From NCBI GenBank assembly GCA_023394875.1, contig JAEXAB010000003.1, forward strand, positions 248,001 to 312,000: 64,000 nt of DNA, given 5' to 3'. Positions 24,989-37,300 of this stretch are shown piece by piece (positions within the stretch are counted from its first letter, which is position 1; every line of letters starts with the position of its first letter). Below the pieces are notes generated by a model. The model searched no databases and was not told where the DNA came from. It saw only the letters and a list, made by a program, of their open reading frames with translations. This DNA comes from Bacillota bacterium (GTDB taxonomy: Bacteria; Bacillota; Clostridia; Christensenellales; DTU072). The position numbers and the translations under genes were made by a program.

Positions 24989-25842
24989 AGCTTCTCTATC
25001 TCCTCACGGTTGAAGTTATATTTTGTGTCACAGAAGGGGCATACCATTTCAACTTTACCCACAACGTTTAGAATTTCCATACATTCTTCTTTTCCTAACG
25101 CCAACAAAGTCTTTTTCGTCCTGTCAAGGCTGCAAGTACACTTTAGCGTTACTTCCTCAACGGGGAATTTTTCGCTGTTTAGGTGTCCGAAGTAAAAATC
25201 AAAAATTTCTTCGGCGCTCTTTTCGGCTAGAACCTCGCTTACGTTGGTAAAATTAGTCATAATATCTTCCAACATAAACAGCATTGGTTCTTCTATATCG
25301 GGCAAGGCTTCCACAATAACTCCGCCTGCCGAAACGCAACCCTCTTTGTCCACTCTTACGCCCAAAGCAACGGCGCTTCTTATCCCCTCGCTGGAATACA
25401 GATATTTCGTAAAGTCCTCGGCAATTTCTCCGCTTATAAGCTCACATCTGCCAACGTAAGGGTCTTTTAGACCTAAATCCTTAATAACGGTTATGTTCCC
25501 GTCAATACCTACCGCACTTCCGACGTCTAAATGTCCGACGCTGTTTAGGGGAAGTTCTAAGGTAGGATTTCCTACGTAACCTCTTATTACGTTTTCCCCG
25601 TTACCCGCCACCACGATTCCGCCCAAAGGACCTTTACCGTTAATGGTGATACTAAAAGCTGCTCCCGCGCTCTTAAGATTGTTACTGATATACGCGCCCG
25701 CCGTCATTGCTCTACCTAGGGCTGCCGCGGCAAGGGGGCTCATATTATGTAGCGCGATTTCTTTACTGACTATATCTTTTATATCGATGACAGCCACTCT
25801 GGCTTTGCCGTCGAAAATGATACCTTTTGCTATTTTACCCAT
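24976..25842 (-). CDS. hslO: Hsp33 redox-regulated chaperone
   Basis: The 288-residue protein is a cytoplasmic holdase activated by oxidation. The C-terminal zinc centre KCTCS (near 230) and CPFC (near 266) gives the CxC...CxxC signature. The N-terminal domain shows LGRAMTAGAYISNNLK and GPLGGIVVAGNGE in expected places. The ATG at 25842 agrees with family N-termini; a GTG at 25854 overlapping the HAD gene is an alternative, and AAGGA lies upstream of both. Coupled to the neighbouring HAD and TPR genes. Confidence 0.95.
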   Translation of the reverse strand: MGKIAKGIIFDGKARVAVIDIKDIVSKEIALHNMSPLAAAALGRAMTAGAYISNNLKSAGAAFSITINGKGPLGGIVVAGNGENVIRGYVGNPTLELPLNSVGHLDVGSAVGIDGNITVIKDLGLKDPYVGRCELISGEIAEDFTKYLYSSEGIRSAVALGVRVDKEGCVSAGGVIVEALPDIEEPMLFMLEDIMTNFTNVSEVLAEKSAEEIFDFYFGHLNSEKFPVEEVTLKCTCSLDRTKKTLLALGKEECMEILNVVGKVEMVCPFCDTKYNFNREEIEKLWDK

Positions 25843-25843
25843 A

Positions 25844-26488
25844 TTATAAAACACATTCCTTAATTTTATCTGTTATGTTTTGCGGAGTTTCGGCGAAAAA
25901 TTCAATATTCTTACCAATAAAATCTTTTTCTATGCCAAAACCGTATTTTACTATGCCTACCTTTATGCCCGCTTCTTCGGCGCCCTCTACGTCAAAAATG
26001 GTATCGCCTATAAGTAGGCACTCTTCCTTTTTAAGCCCGTTTGTTTCAATAACGGCGTTAATGACGTCGCCTTTACTTACTCTGCCGATATTGCTTAGAC
26101 TGCCGAAAATATTCAAAAAATACTTATCAAGGTCAAAGCCTGCAATAATCTTCTTTGCCAAAGGTTCGTTTTTGGTGGTGGCTACGTACATTTTATATTC
26201 TTTTTGCAATTTTCCCAAGGTTTCTCTTATGTTTTCATAAGGATGATTGGTGGCAAACACGTCCACTTCCTTATAGATTTCCCGAAACCTGTCGCAGTAT
26301 TTTTTTACGTCGCCGTCTATATATTTACTAAGCATTTCCTCTACGGGCGGGCCGATAAAACGAATAAGCTCTTTTTCTTCGGGTAAAGGTAAGTGTAATT
26401 CTTCAAATAATCTTCCGTACACCCAAAAAATACATTCCTTGCTGTCAATAATCGTTCCGTCCAAGTCAAATAAAAGGTTCTTTATCAT
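25844..26488 (-). CDS. HAD-superfamily hydrolase, phosphoglycolate phosphatase-like
   Basis: The 214-residue subclass-I HAD phosphatase has motif I DLDGT (8-12), motif II Thr in VATTKNE (near 102-108), motif III Lys in KGD (near 137) and motif IV GDTIFDVEGA (near 159-168). The helical cap segment near 20-80 (FIGPPVEEML) resembles Gph/PpaX proteins. Substrate cannot be assigned. The start overlaps the valS stop by 1 nt (TAATG). Confidence 0.88.
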   Translation of the reverse strand: MIKNLLFDLDGTIIDSKECIFWVYGRLFEELHLPLPEEKELIRFIGPPVEEMLSKYIDGDVKKYCDRFREIYKEVDVFATNHPYENIRETLGKLQKEYKMYVATTKNEPLAKKIIAGFDLDKYFLNIFGSLSNIGRVSKGDVINAVIETNGLKKEECLLIGDTIFDVEGAEEAGIKVGIVKYGFGIEKDFIGKNIEFFAETPQNITDKIKECVL

Positions 26489-29106
26489 TAATACAAATCC
26501 GCCAGTTGTTTTTCCAATTTTTCTTTTAACAGTCTGTTAGAAGCCAGTTTTTCTTCTTCTAGTTTAATTAGGTTTGCAGGAGCTTTATCCACAAAACCTT
26601 TGTTGCTTAACATATTTTCACTTCTAAGAATTTCCGAAATTACCTTTGCAAGTTCCTTATTAAGTCTTGCGCTTTCCTTTTCGGTGTCTACAAGTTCTCC
26701 CAAAGGAATGAACAATTCCGCCGAAGTTGTTACCGCCTGACAAACCTTTTCTCCTGCCTGAGCCTTATTTTCGATAAATTCGGTTTTGCTTATTCCCGCC
26801 AGTTTTTCTAAGTAAACAATGGCGTTTGTAAAGAGCGGTTCTTCTTTTGTTTGTAAATACAAGCTTACCCTCTTTGTGGGCGGTACATTCATTTCCGCTC
26901 TTATATTCCTTATCTTTGTAATAACTTCTTTTATTTTTTCAAAGCTTTCGTAAGCAACTGTATTATAAAATTTGTCTTCAAAAACAGGGAATTTTTCGGT
27001 CATTATCGTTTCGCTTATATCAAGCTGACTCCAAATCTCCTCGGTAATAAACGGAGTAAAAGGATGCATAAGCTTCAATATATTAGTCAAAACGAACTTC
27101 AAAACGGTAAGCGCGCTTGTCTTCTTGTCGGCGTCCTGACTATATAGCATAGGTTTGGTTAGCTCGATATACCAGTCGCAATAATCGCTCCAAACAAAGT
27201 CGTATAATTTTGCCAAAGCAAGACCGATTTCGTATTTATCAAGGTTCTTTCTTACTTCGGTAATTACCATTTGCAGTTTGGTTATTATCCACTTATCGGC
27301 ATCGGTAAACTTAACTTCGTTAATACTTTTCAGTTCCTGCCCTTCTAGGTTCATAATAACGTATCTGGAGGCGTTCCACAGCTTATTCATAAAGTTACGG
27401 CTGGATTCCATTCTGTCTTCGGAGAAGCGAATATCCCCACCCGGAGCCACGCCGGTACAAAGACTGTAACGTAAGCTGTCTGCGCCGAAGCTGTCTATAA
27501 GTATTAAGGGATCAACGCCGTTACCTAACGACTTACTCATCTTTCTACCTTGAGCGTCGCGGACTATGCCGTGAATAAGCACTTCGGGGAAAGGCACTTC
27601 TCCCATATGTTCTATCCCTGAGAAAATCATTCTTGCCACCCAGAAGAAAATTATGTCGTAGGCGGTCACCAATAGGTTGGTCGGATAAAAATATTCCAAA
27701 TCTTCGGTCTTGTCGGGATAACCTAAGGTTGAGAACGGCCAAAGGGCAGAACTAAACCAGGTATCCAATACGTCTTCGTCCTGTCTTAATTTGGTTTCTC
27801 CACACTTAGGACATTTATCGGGCGTTTCTTTGGAAACTATCATTTCTCCGCAGGTGTCGCAATAATAGCAGGGTATTCTGTGTCCCCACCATAACTGACG
27901 GGAAATACACCAGTCCTTGATATTTTCCATCCAGTTAAAGTATATTTTCTCAAACCTTTCGGGTATAAACTGCGTTTTGTCCTGTCTGACCGCCTCAATT
28001 GCCGGCTTAGCTAAATCGTCCATCTTGAGATACCATTGTTCGCAAACTCTGGGTTCAATAGCGGTACCGCAACGGTAGCAAACGCCTACGTTGTGGGTAT
28101 ACGGCTCTATTTTTTCTATAAAACCGCCTTTCTTTAGGTCTTCCACTATGGCTTTGCGGGCTTCAAGAATACTCATGCCGCAATATTTTCCGGCAAGCTC
28201 GTTCATTTTGCCTTTCTCGTCTATCACCGTAACAACTTCTAAGTTATGTCTTTTGCCCACCTCAAAGTCGTTCGGGTCATGGGCGGGAGTGATTTTCACA
28301 GCGCCGGTACCAAAGCCAAGCTCTACGTATTCATCGCTTATTACAGGGATAATTCTATCGGTTAACGGTAGCGCCATGGTTTTACCCACAATGCCAAAAT
28401 ATTTTTCATCGTTGGGGTTAACGGCTACTGCGGTATCTCCCAGCATAGTTTCCGGTCTGGTTGTGGCTACAATCATATACCCGCTGTTATCGGTATACGG
28501 ATAACGGATATGCCACAGACTGCTGTTTTGCTCCTCATATTCTATTTCTGCATCGGAAATAGCCGTGCCGCAACTAGAACACCAGTGCGTCATTCTGTTG
28601 CCGCGATAAATAAGTCCTTTATTATATAGATTAACAAAAACTTCCTTTACCGCCTTACTGCACTTTTCGTCCATGGTAAAGGCTTCTCTTGTCCAGTCAC
28701 AGGAAGAACCCAGTCTTTTTAATTGCTGAACTATTTTGCCGCCGTATTGGTCTTTCCAAAGATATGCCCTACGCAAAAACTCCTCTCTGCCTATGCCCTC
28801 TTTTGTCTCTCCCTGCTTTTGGAGTTGCTCAACTATTTTTAGTTCGGTAGCAATACTGGCATGGTCTGTTCCGGGAAGCCACAGCGTGGCAAAACCGTCC
28901 ATTCTCTTATACCTTATTACAATATCCTGCAAGGTGTTGTTAAGCGCATGCCCCATGTGCAGTTGCCCGGTAATATTGGGTGGGGGTATTACGATAGTAA
29001 ATGGTTTCTTATTCTTGTCAATCTTAGGTGTGAAATAGCCTTTTTCGCACCATTTTTCATAAATTCTTTGTTCGAACTCTTTCGGTTCGAAGGTTTTGTT
29101 CATCAT
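26488..29106 (-). CDS. valS: Valyl-tRNA synthetase
   Basis: The 872-residue class I synthetase charges tRNA-Val. The HIGH motif is HMGH in PPPNITGQLHMGHAL (near 41-55), KMSKS is GRKMSKSLGNGVDP (near 519-532), and the editing-domain signature TTRPETMLGDTAVAV is near 214. A C-terminal coiled coil (about 805-872) is typical for ValS. It is preceded by pgsA (24-nt gap) and overlaps the HAD gene by 1 nt. No T-box leader lies upstream, consistent with an internal operon position. Confidence 0.97.
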   Translation of the reverse strand: MMNKTFEPKEFEQRIYEKWCEKGYFTPKIDKNKKPFTIVIPPPNITGQLHMGHALNNTLQDIVIRYKRMDGFATLWLPGTDHASIATELKIVEQLQKQGETKEGIGREEFLRRAYLWKDQYGGKIVQQLKRLGSSCDWTREAFTMDEKCSKAVKEVFVNLYNKGLIYRGNRMTHWCSSCGTAISDAEIEYEEQNSSLWHIRYPYTDNSGYMIVATTRPETMLGDTAVAVNPNDEKYFGIVGKTMALPLTDRIIPVISDEYVELGFGTGAVKITPAHDPNDFEVGKRHNLEVVTVIDEKGKMNELAGKYCGMSILEARKAIVEDLKKGGFIEKIEPYTHNVGVCYRCGTAIEPRVCEQWYLKMDDLAKPAIEAVRQDKTQFIPERFEKIYFNWMENIKDWCISRQLWWGHRIPCYYCDTCGEMIVSKETPDKCPKCGETKLRQDEDVLDTWFSSALWPFSTLGYPDKTEDLEYFYPTNLLVTAYDIIFFWVARMIFSGIEHMGEVPFPEVLIHGIVRDAQGRKMSKSLGNGVDPLILIDSFGADSLRYSLCTGVAPGGDIRFSEDRMESSRNFMNKLWNASRYVIMNLEGQELKSINEVKFTDADKWIITKLQMVITEVRKNLDKYEIGLALAKLYDFVWSDYCDWYIELTKPMLYSQDADKKTSALTVLKFVLTNILKLMHPFTPFITEEIWSQLDISETIMTEKFPVFEDKFYNTVAYESFEKIKEVITKIRNIRAEMNVPPTKRVSLYLQTKEEPLFTNAIVYLEKLAGISKTEFIENKAQAGEKVCQAVTTSAELFIPLGELVDTEKESARLNKELAKVISEILRSENMLSNKGFVDKAPANLIKLEEEKLASNRLLKEKLEKQLADLY

Positions 29107-29130
29107 AACTATTTATTCCTTTGATAAAAA

Positions 29131-29808
29131 TTATTCTATATTTTCTTTTGCCTTTTCCTGCTCTAACTTCTTTCTCTTCTTTTCGGCAATGGATTTCGGT
29201 ATCAAATCAATTGCATAATTAATTGCAGCCGCCCAATTGAGAACCAAGCCTATGGTAACTACAATCCAATCAAAACCAAAATCGCCCCAAAGTACCTTGA
29301 TATAATTATGGAAAAAGCAGAGTATAATTCCTACGCTAATTATAGCGCTAGCAACTTTACCCAGCATATTTGATTTTATATTGACGTCGTTTACGATTAA
29401 GGAACCTACTACTACCATGCAAAGTTCTCTTAATACTATAAAAATGATAAAAGCCCAATGTAAATAACCTGCAATAGCCAGAGCCACTATGGCGCCTATG
29501 TGCATTGCTTTGTCGGCTATCGGGTCTATACATTGTCCAAAGTAAGTGCCTTGAGATGGGTATTTACGGGCAATCTTGCCGTCAACAACGTCGGTTAGCG
29601 CCGCAAAAACCATAATTCCTAAGGCAACAAAAACGTACCAATCGGGATATTGTGGCTTTGCGCTCAAAATAACAAGCGTCATATAAATAGGAACGCATAG
29701 TATTCTGATATACGTTAATATGTTGGGAATGGTAAAAAGAACTTGACGGTTTATTATTAACCGCTTCTCAATCACGTTTTCTTCTTTTTTTTCTTGGATA
29801 TCTGTCAT
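29131..29808 (-). CDS. pgsA: CDP-alcohol phosphatidyltransferase, probably phosphatidylglycerophosphate synthase
   Basis: The 225-residue membrane enzyme would make phosphatidylglycerol phosphate from CDP-diacylglycerol and glycerol-3-phosphate. It opens FTIPNILTYIRILCVPI (near 25-41). The CDP-OH-P active-site motif is DVVDGKIAR...G...CIDPIADK (near 71-98). Between AR and G there are nine residues, one more than the standard eight. About five TM segments. ATG at 29808 with GGAGGAG upstream lies inside the preceding gene (41-nt overlap). Another phosphatidyltransferase specificity cannot be excluded. Confidence 0.88.
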   Translation of the reverse strand: MTDIQEKKEENVIEKRLIINRQVLFTIPNILTYIRILCVPIYMTLVILSAKPQYPDWYVFVALGIMVFAALTDVVDGKIARKYPSQGTYFGQCIDPIADKAMHIGAIVALAIAGYLHWAFIIFIVLRELCMVVVGSLIVNDVNIKSNMLGKVASAIISVGIILCFFHNYIKVLWGDFGFDWIVVTIGLVLNWAAAINYAIDLIPKSIAEKKRKKLEQEKAKENIE

Positions 29809-31399
29809 TATTCTCCTCCAATTTGCTCTTTTTTTGCTTTTTTATATAAATTATTATTGCCGCTACCCCTCCGCCTATCGGTATGATAAGTAAAGTAAGG
29901 AGCCACAATAAGTTATTATTATCGTTTTTGATAACAAATAAATTTATCGTACCCATTGATTGTTTTAAGTTTAGTACAATATAATCCTTATAATTAATAA
30001 TGTCAACTTCTTCAATTACCTCATTCCCCTTGTCGTCAAAAAAAGTTACACTGGCTTTTATATTGGTACCATACTCATATATAGGCACGACTATTTGAAG
30101 AGGAAAGGTAAAATCAGAGCTATATTCGACGCTATCTGCTTCGGTAGAAATATTTATACTGATTATTTCCCGACATTTTTCTATTCCTAACAACGCCATT
30201 TCCTTAGTTTTAGAAACTTTTTTCGGGTCGAATATTGCTAAGGATAAATTTATCTTTGCCTTTTCTCCGTATTTTAAGTCTCCCAAAGCGACGTTGGCAT
30301 TTTTTACACTTATTTCTTCTGTTAGATATTCCTTATTTATTACGTTTAGGGTCCATTCTTTTTTCCCGTCCGTTTCCAGTTGCTTTAATCTTGCGTATTC
30401 GGTAAGATAAACTAATGTGGCGGCTTTGGCGCTTTCTTTATTACTAACCGTAGCGCTAGAACTTTGTATTACCATATAATAATCATAATAGTATTTTTCC
30501 AAATCCGCCCTTATTTTAGGGTTATACTTATCGTTATCTTTCAAATAATTTAGAGCGTTCTTAACCGCGCTTTCAAACCCTGCGTCATAGCTAGTATTAT
30601 TATTTTCTGCCACGCGGAGCCTCATAAGTTGATTGCCCGCGTTGTCTGCGGCGTAAATTTCATAATAAGCTACTTCATTAAGGCTGACGGATAGTGTATA
30701 AGTGTAAAATGTATTGCCGATATTCTCCACTCTGTCGATTTCCTGATTGCCTTTATAAACGACAAAAAAATTAAGTCCGCTGTCGTAAGAACGCGTTTGG
30801 TTTCTTCTGTCACTCCGTATCATAACTTCATACAGTACGGCATCGGCGGTTACTATCCAGTTGCCTGTGCGGTAAACTTCGGGATAGCCGGTATCTATGG
30901 ACGTACAGCAAACAATCTCCGAATCGTATGTTACTTCTTCTCCCTCTTCGCCCTCATAATACACCGCAAAAACAAAAGCCGACCATTCTTTGGCAACAAC
31001 TTCTACGTATTTTGCTTTTTGCGAAGTGGGGTTTGGATTGGGTATTACTATGGTTTCTACGTAACCTTCGGTTACCATTTTGTCGTTTGTTACCGCTTTT
31101 CCGTTGATAAAAATTTCTCCCGTTTCTTCATTTACCGTTACTAAATCTCCTTCGCCTTCGTTGTCTACCTTGACTTGGGCATAGGTAACTTTAATTATAT
31201 CCGTTGCTAAATTGGTAAAATAACCTTTTATTTTGCAACCGTCTTTGGCGTTTTTTATTCCTTCCTCTACGGTAAAAGAGTTGATTTTGTGCGCCAAAGC
31301 GCCTGACGTCGCATAAGAACTTTCTCCGACGGGAATTATTGCATAAACTGCGCAACAAATTATTATAACAACCAACAGCCCAAAGACTGTCTTTTTCAT
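29768..31399 (-). CDS. Exported single-pass membrane protein, partner of the MBG giant (unknown function)
   Basis: The 543-residue protein has an N-terminal signal/TM (about 5-25), a large extracytoplasmic part, a C-terminal TM (about 497-518), and a strongly basic cytoplasmic tail (KKQKK...RKKRRKRD). The ectodomain mixes beta-rich segments (about 90-270, including a Y-Y-E-I-Y-A-A-D-N-A-G-N stretch like Ig-type bacterial domains) with a helical part (about 280-365). Its ATG overlaps the stop of the giant protein gene by one base, and both proteins share the TM-plus-basic-tail ending. A joint surface assembly is an inference. No enzyme motif is visible. Confidence 0.8.
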   Translation of the reverse strand: MKKTVFGLLVVIIICCAVYAIIPVGESSYATSGALAHKINSFTVEEGIKNAKDGCKIKGYFTNLATDIIKVTYAQVKVDNEGEGDLVTVNEETGEIFINGKAVTNDKMVTEGYVETIVIPNPNPTSQKAKYVEVVAKEWSAFVFAVYYEGEEGEEVTYDSEIVCCTSIDTGYPEVYRTGNWIVTADAVLYEVMIRSDRRNQTRSYDSGLNFFVVYKGNQEIDRVENIGNTFYTYTLSVSLNEVAYYEIYAADNAGNQLMRLRVAENNNTSYDAGFESAVKNALNYLKDNDKYNPKIRADLEKYYYDYYMVIQSSSATVSNKESAKAATLVYLTEYARLKQLETDGKKEWTLNVINKEYLTEEISVKNANVALGDLKYGEKAKINLSLAIFDPKKVSKTKEMALLGIEKCREIISINISTEADSVEYSSDFTFPLQIVVPIYEYGTNIKASVTFFDDKGNEVIEEVDIINYKDYIVLNLKQSMGTINLFVIKNDNNNLLWLLTLLIIPIGGGVAAIIIYIKKQKKSKLEENNDRYPRKKRRKRD

Positions 31400-34300
31400 T
31401 AATAACCTCTCCTGATTTTTCTTATAGCATCTCTCTGCGAAGAATTATCGCGGGTTTTGCTCACTCTCTGCATGGGATTGAGGGCAAACAACACAATAAT
31501 ACCCACAATTACTATGCCTACCGCAATAACCACCACAACGAAAGTATACTTAAATTCCGACTTTGTAAACACAATTTGTCCCGAACTGCTGGCATGGAAA
31601 GTTATATAATCTCCTTCCCTGTCAAATATAACGGTCTGTCCGGCTAGATTTCCGGCAGGCGTAATTTCAAAATTTCCACCCAAATACTTTTCGGGAATCT
31701 TAACGTACACTTTGAATTGGTCTTTAATCAAAGTTTCTACGCCGTTTTCTTTTATGGTATAGCCGATAACCGTGCTTTCGGTGCCTAATGCCTTGGTAAT
31801 TAAATTTGTCTTGTTCGCATTTGTGTTTATTATCTTAAATTCTACCGTCGTACCCTCGTTAAAACCTCTGTCGCTGGTAATAAAGGAAGAATTTGCGGCG
31901 GCTTCCACTTTGTTGGAACTTATTTTTATTTGCGAAGAGTAATTCGGCTGTTTCACTATATAGTTAGTAGAATCCAGTCCGTATAACTCGTAGCTGGTGA
32001 TTGTAACATAGTGGTATCCTACCTTAATATCGTTGTTTAAGGTAGTAGCTGACATTTTCAGTTTAACTTCGTCCTTATAAATAACTCCCTTGAGTTCTCC
32101 TGTTATTTCCAATGCAGATACGCCGTCATAAACCTTGTCTTTTACTGCAATATTTATTATCTCCAGGTCCTTCCTTGCTATCTTAAACATTGCCGAAATC
32201 TGTTTCTTGTCATAGTTTTCATCATTAAAATATACGGTAATATTATAACTTCCCGCAGCCTTCGGTCTTGTGGTGTTATATCCTTGATATACAATATAAT
32301 AACTTACGTTAGAAGGACTGGTTGTTATTATCGGGTCAACTATAGTGGTGCCGTAAACCTGTTTTTCCAAAGTTACTTCGTCAAATCTGATATCCTCAAT
32401 AACCCCTCTGTCTACCTTATATATTATCGTATTGGTAGCCGAATAGTTTTTGTTTATTAAGCTTACCGTTACGTAATAAGTACCTCTCTCCGACGGCGCG
32501 GTTTGACTGTTATACACATTCGTCCCCTCGCTCGATACGTAGCGTATATTATAGGTTTCTTTAATATGGATACCGTTAACTATTTCGTCCTTTAATAAGT
32601 AGCCGCTCTTGCCTTGATTATTATAATAATCATACAGGATAAAGTCAGCGTCCAGTCTCTTGCCGTAGGTCGTCTGATATTGGGTTACTATCGATCCGTT
32701 TTGGGATACGAAATTCATATCCAGTTCTTTCTTCTTAATAGTAATGGAAAATTCGGTCTTGTTATCTAAGTAATTAATATCATCTACCCATACGTGGAAA
32801 TAATAGGTACCCACGTTTATTATATGATCGGCGTTATATACATAACTCGGGTCAGTTAGGTCAAACGGTACGAAAGTAATATCGTGCATAACTTTTAGTC
32901 CCGACGGAGTAGTCGCAAAGGTAGGTATTTGGAAACTTCTAGCGTACGTAAATTCATTGTTAGTTATGTTTATAGTCGCCGCCGCTCTGTTAACAATTAT
33001 CTCGGTAGTGCCGCGGAATTTGGCAAAGTTGTTGCTGTCGTCGGGGGAGAATACGTATTCTACGTTGGTATACGTCCCCGCAGTCATATAGACAAAGGAA
33101 GATTGCACGAAAGCAAAACTACCCGATATGGGGTTGTTAAAGCCGTTATAATAAATCAAACCATAATCAGTCCCCGAAGTAAGGGAAGATTTATCCAAAC
33201 TTTCCCCTACCGCAATGGGGTTGGCTCTAGGTCTAACCGAACGGACAGCGTTGGCTTCGGCTTTGGCAATTACGAAAATCGGGTTAGAAGTACCGTCAAG
33301 ACTTACCGATGTTGTTACAACGTAGTTATTGTCGTTTGATACTACTACTACCGAATAATTGCCCGCGTTAATAGGATTCATTACTATTTCGCCTTGGCTG
33401 TTTACAAAACTTATCGATACGCTTACGTTAGCGGGAGCTACCGTGTAACTAATTACGCTCCTTCTTGAGGACCCGTTATAAGATGCGCGCAGCACAGTAA
33501 AGGAAACGGCAGCATCTGCCGGAGCCACTACTACTTGTACAATAGCCGTAGAAGTAGCATAATTGCCGTTATAGGGTACAAAGGTTACGTTTACGTTGTG
33601 GATACCTGCGTTTAGTATAGCGCTACCGTTGCTGAACATAAAGTATCCGTCAATTGCCAAGCCTTCTCTTGTAGCTTCGCCACCTGATAATCTTGCTTCG
33701 CTTAATCTTTGACCGTATTTTAAGTTATAAGTAACGCTGTTGGCAGTTTGAGAAATTACCGTCGGTAAGGTAGTTATCGTGGTTACTCTTTGAGTAATAT
33801 TGTAATTAAATTCGGCATAACCAACCGACATATTCAAGGTGTAGTTACTGTCAAGTAGCACCACTTGTGCTTTATAACTACCTGCATTTATCGGCATAAT
33901 ATTGCTCTTTGTGTAGGTGTCCGAATAATAGTAAATAATATAACCTAAGCTTAGTATTGTTTCGCTATCCTTATACTTGAAGGTAATATCGGGCACCACG
34001 TTGCTGCCGTAAACGTAGCTATATACTTGATTGGCTATAAGTCTTATTTCCAGTTTTTGAATTGTGTAGTCAAATACCTTATTGCCTTCGTAAATATCAC
34101 TGTTTATAACAACCTTTACTTTATAACTACCTGCATCGTTAGGTATGTTTAGAGTGTATGCGCTATCAAGCGCGGTAGCTAATTTATAATAAACCTTGTA
34201 TATAGCCGAATCAATAGCGGCACTATTAAACAAAGGCGTGGGCGCGACAACAGAATCGTAAACCGAACTGTAATTAGTTAAAGTAAGATTATTGCTGATG

Positions 34301-37300
34301 TTTTGTTTGGTAATAACAAAGCTAAACGATGCGCTTCCATAATAGTTATCATCGTTTATGTATACGATAACGGTATAATTTCCTACTAAAATACCCGCGC
34401 TCTCATTACCGACAGAATCGAACACTCTTATAGAAATAGCTTGAGAATCTACGGGAAGTTGGGTATTGATAACCGATATTGCCAAACCGCTGACGTTTAA
34501 GGGTAAACCGTCGTAACTCTTGGTAACGTTGCCCATAATTATACTGGAGCTGTCTATCTCTTGATAAATTTCCAAAATTACAGGACAATTAATTTCTTTA
34601 TAGTTATCAGTAACAAAACTGATATACACTTCCTTGTTGTTGTCATCAACGGTAAGAAGGGCATTTAGGTCGTATAAGTTTTCGTAACTGGAATCAGAAT
34701 AAATAATCAGCGTACCGTTTAGGTCAAAAATACTGCCGTTTCTATATAGTCTGAACACGCGGTTTATTTCGTTTAGGTCCTTACCTAAAAAGCCTTTTAG
34801 AGAAAATTCCACGTCGGAAGGGATATCGGCTTTTTCTATATCTACGGCAACGTAACCGCGCATGATGTTATAAACGTCGGCGTTGGCTCCCGCGGGGGTG
34901 AAAATAACTTGTACACTTTGTCCTACGTTAATTATTGCACTATTGTTTACAAAGGCAAGTAAGCCGAAACTTTCTAGATAAGCCGACGGGTCGGAGAATC
35001 CAACCACTACAGTCTGGAAACGAATATCAAAGTTGTTGGTTCTTACTCCGAAAATAGGAGTAACTCCGCTCTTTGGCGTAACGGTTACTCTAACCTGCCC
35101 ATAATATATTCCGCCGTGCTCTATGTCTATTATATTATTTGTCCATTCTCCGTTGTTGACAACTCCGGCAAGAGGATTTATCCCGCTGACGTTGACGTCA
35201 ATTTCAAACACTACTATATTGTATAGATCAGATAATTCGGGTTCGAATTGTACTTGAACCTTGTTTATATTGGCTTTGGTAAAGTTTGTTTCGGTAACCA
35301 CAAATCTTCCGTTAATCTGATTGTTGGTTCCTTCTAAATATGCCTTCCCGCCGGTAATATCAAGAGTGGTTATTGTATCTCCTACAGAGAAGTTATCCAA
35401 AACAAGGGTAGGTTTTATTCTTATTTCGGGATTGCCGAAGTCGATAACAAAGTTACTAGCGGCTATTTTTTCTCCTTCATAGTTCTTACTGCTTATTACC
35501 GCTCTTACTATGTATTCGCCCTTTTCTCTGGGTAGGTTGGTAATTCCGTTGTAATAAACGGTCAATCTTAAATCGCTGTTTACTCCGTTTCTGTCGTAAA
35601 TTACGCCTTCAGTTAAAAACGCGTCTACGCCGTGATACTTGCCGTCATAATTAACGTAAAAACCGCTCTCCAGTCCGATATTAATAAATTCCGGCTCAAT
35701 AGCTTTCTTAACTATTATTATACTTACTTGACCTTGTATCGGATTATAATTTCTATTTATTACGCCTTCGCTTTGGGCAATAAAAGTATATTTTACGGTA
35801 TGTACGCCTACGTTTAGGAATTTTATATCATCTATGTCTATTGCAAAGATACCGTCTACGTCTCTTTCCGTTGTCCCGAAGTCTACTTCACCTTCGGTTA
35901 TTAGTACGGGGGCAACTTCGCTGTTATAAACGTAGTGACCGAACTCAGGCGCAATGGAGATACTAAGGTTAGCGGGCACTATATTATAATTGATTATCAT
36001 TTCGCCCTTATAGTTATCATCAACTATGGTAAGCTTGATTTTATGTTGCCCTACGTCGTAAATTTCTTCTTCTCCGTAAAGTTCGCTACCCTCATGGCAA
36101 TAGGTCCTAACTATGCTTAGTCCATACGGGTCGGTATAATAATTTAAGGCGTACCGTCTGTTGGTATAAACAGCGGTAATATCGGTCGGCGCGATAATTT
36201 TCGCGCTGTATTTATTAATAACTAGGGTGTTGGGATAAACGATTACTTCAAAATAACCGTTATTGTTATCGGCAAGGAAAGTTAGTCTTATATCATAAAA
36301 ACCTGCGTTGGTAGGCATATTGGTATAGACAATGCCGTTTGCGCTGTCATAAAAACTTATAGAATAAACTGCGGTATTAAGCCCTAAGGACACGCCTAAG
36401 TTTCTTTGAATGGTATATGTTTGTTCGGTATTGGTAAGGGTTATTTGAGTGCGGTCTACTCTAATGGTAAGTTCGGTATTTACGTCCTCCGCCGTATAGT
36501 TATTGCTACTTAAAGTTAGCACAACCTGATATTTACCTATTTCCGACGGGATAGAATCGGTACGGATACCGTTACTGTAGAACGCTTGCAAAACGGTCTC
36601 GTTTATTTGATTTCCGTCTATATCCGTCACTTGAGTAGTAACCGTCTGCGACTTGTTGGAGAAGACTTTGTCGTTACTAATAACCTCAATTATTGCCTGT
36701 TTCTTCTGAATTTCTAAAAAAGCTATTTTTTGTCCGGCATAATTATTGTCCACAATTTGTGTGGTTACCCTATAAGAACCTGCCGAAATAACTCCGCTAG
36801 CCGGCAGATTATTTATTGCATAAGTAACGGTAAGATAATGATAATCTCCGCTTATCTGACTTTCGGCATAATTACTACCATTCGTCCAAATGGAAGTGGT
36901 ATAGCTAAAGGTGGTTGCCGCCGAAAAATTATACATTAATTCTCCGTAGGTAAACGTGGGTATAGTTACGTTAAGTCCCGAACTTACGTCGGCTTTTGCT
37001 ACGGTAAGGTAGATAGAATAACTGGCATCTAACCCGTACGTTTCATAATTTTCGCTGTCGTTGGGCACAAAGTAAATAGGATAAAGCTTTCTTATGCCTG
37101 TATCCTCAAACCTATCCTCGTCACCACAAAGCATTCTATATGTTCCGCTAACTTGTTCGCCGGTGTTTTTTGCTACCATAATTCCATTGTTGAAAACAAC
37201 GTTCTTCATCAGCTTGTTATAGCTTACGGCGGTCGCCTCTTCAAATATACCCGGTGTCTGTTCGGGAACTAGGGTATCTTTATTGATTCTGCAAAGGAAA

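Noticed and set aside
29107..29130. T-box leader before valS
   Set aside because: Only 24 bp separate pgsA and valS; no room for a T-box.
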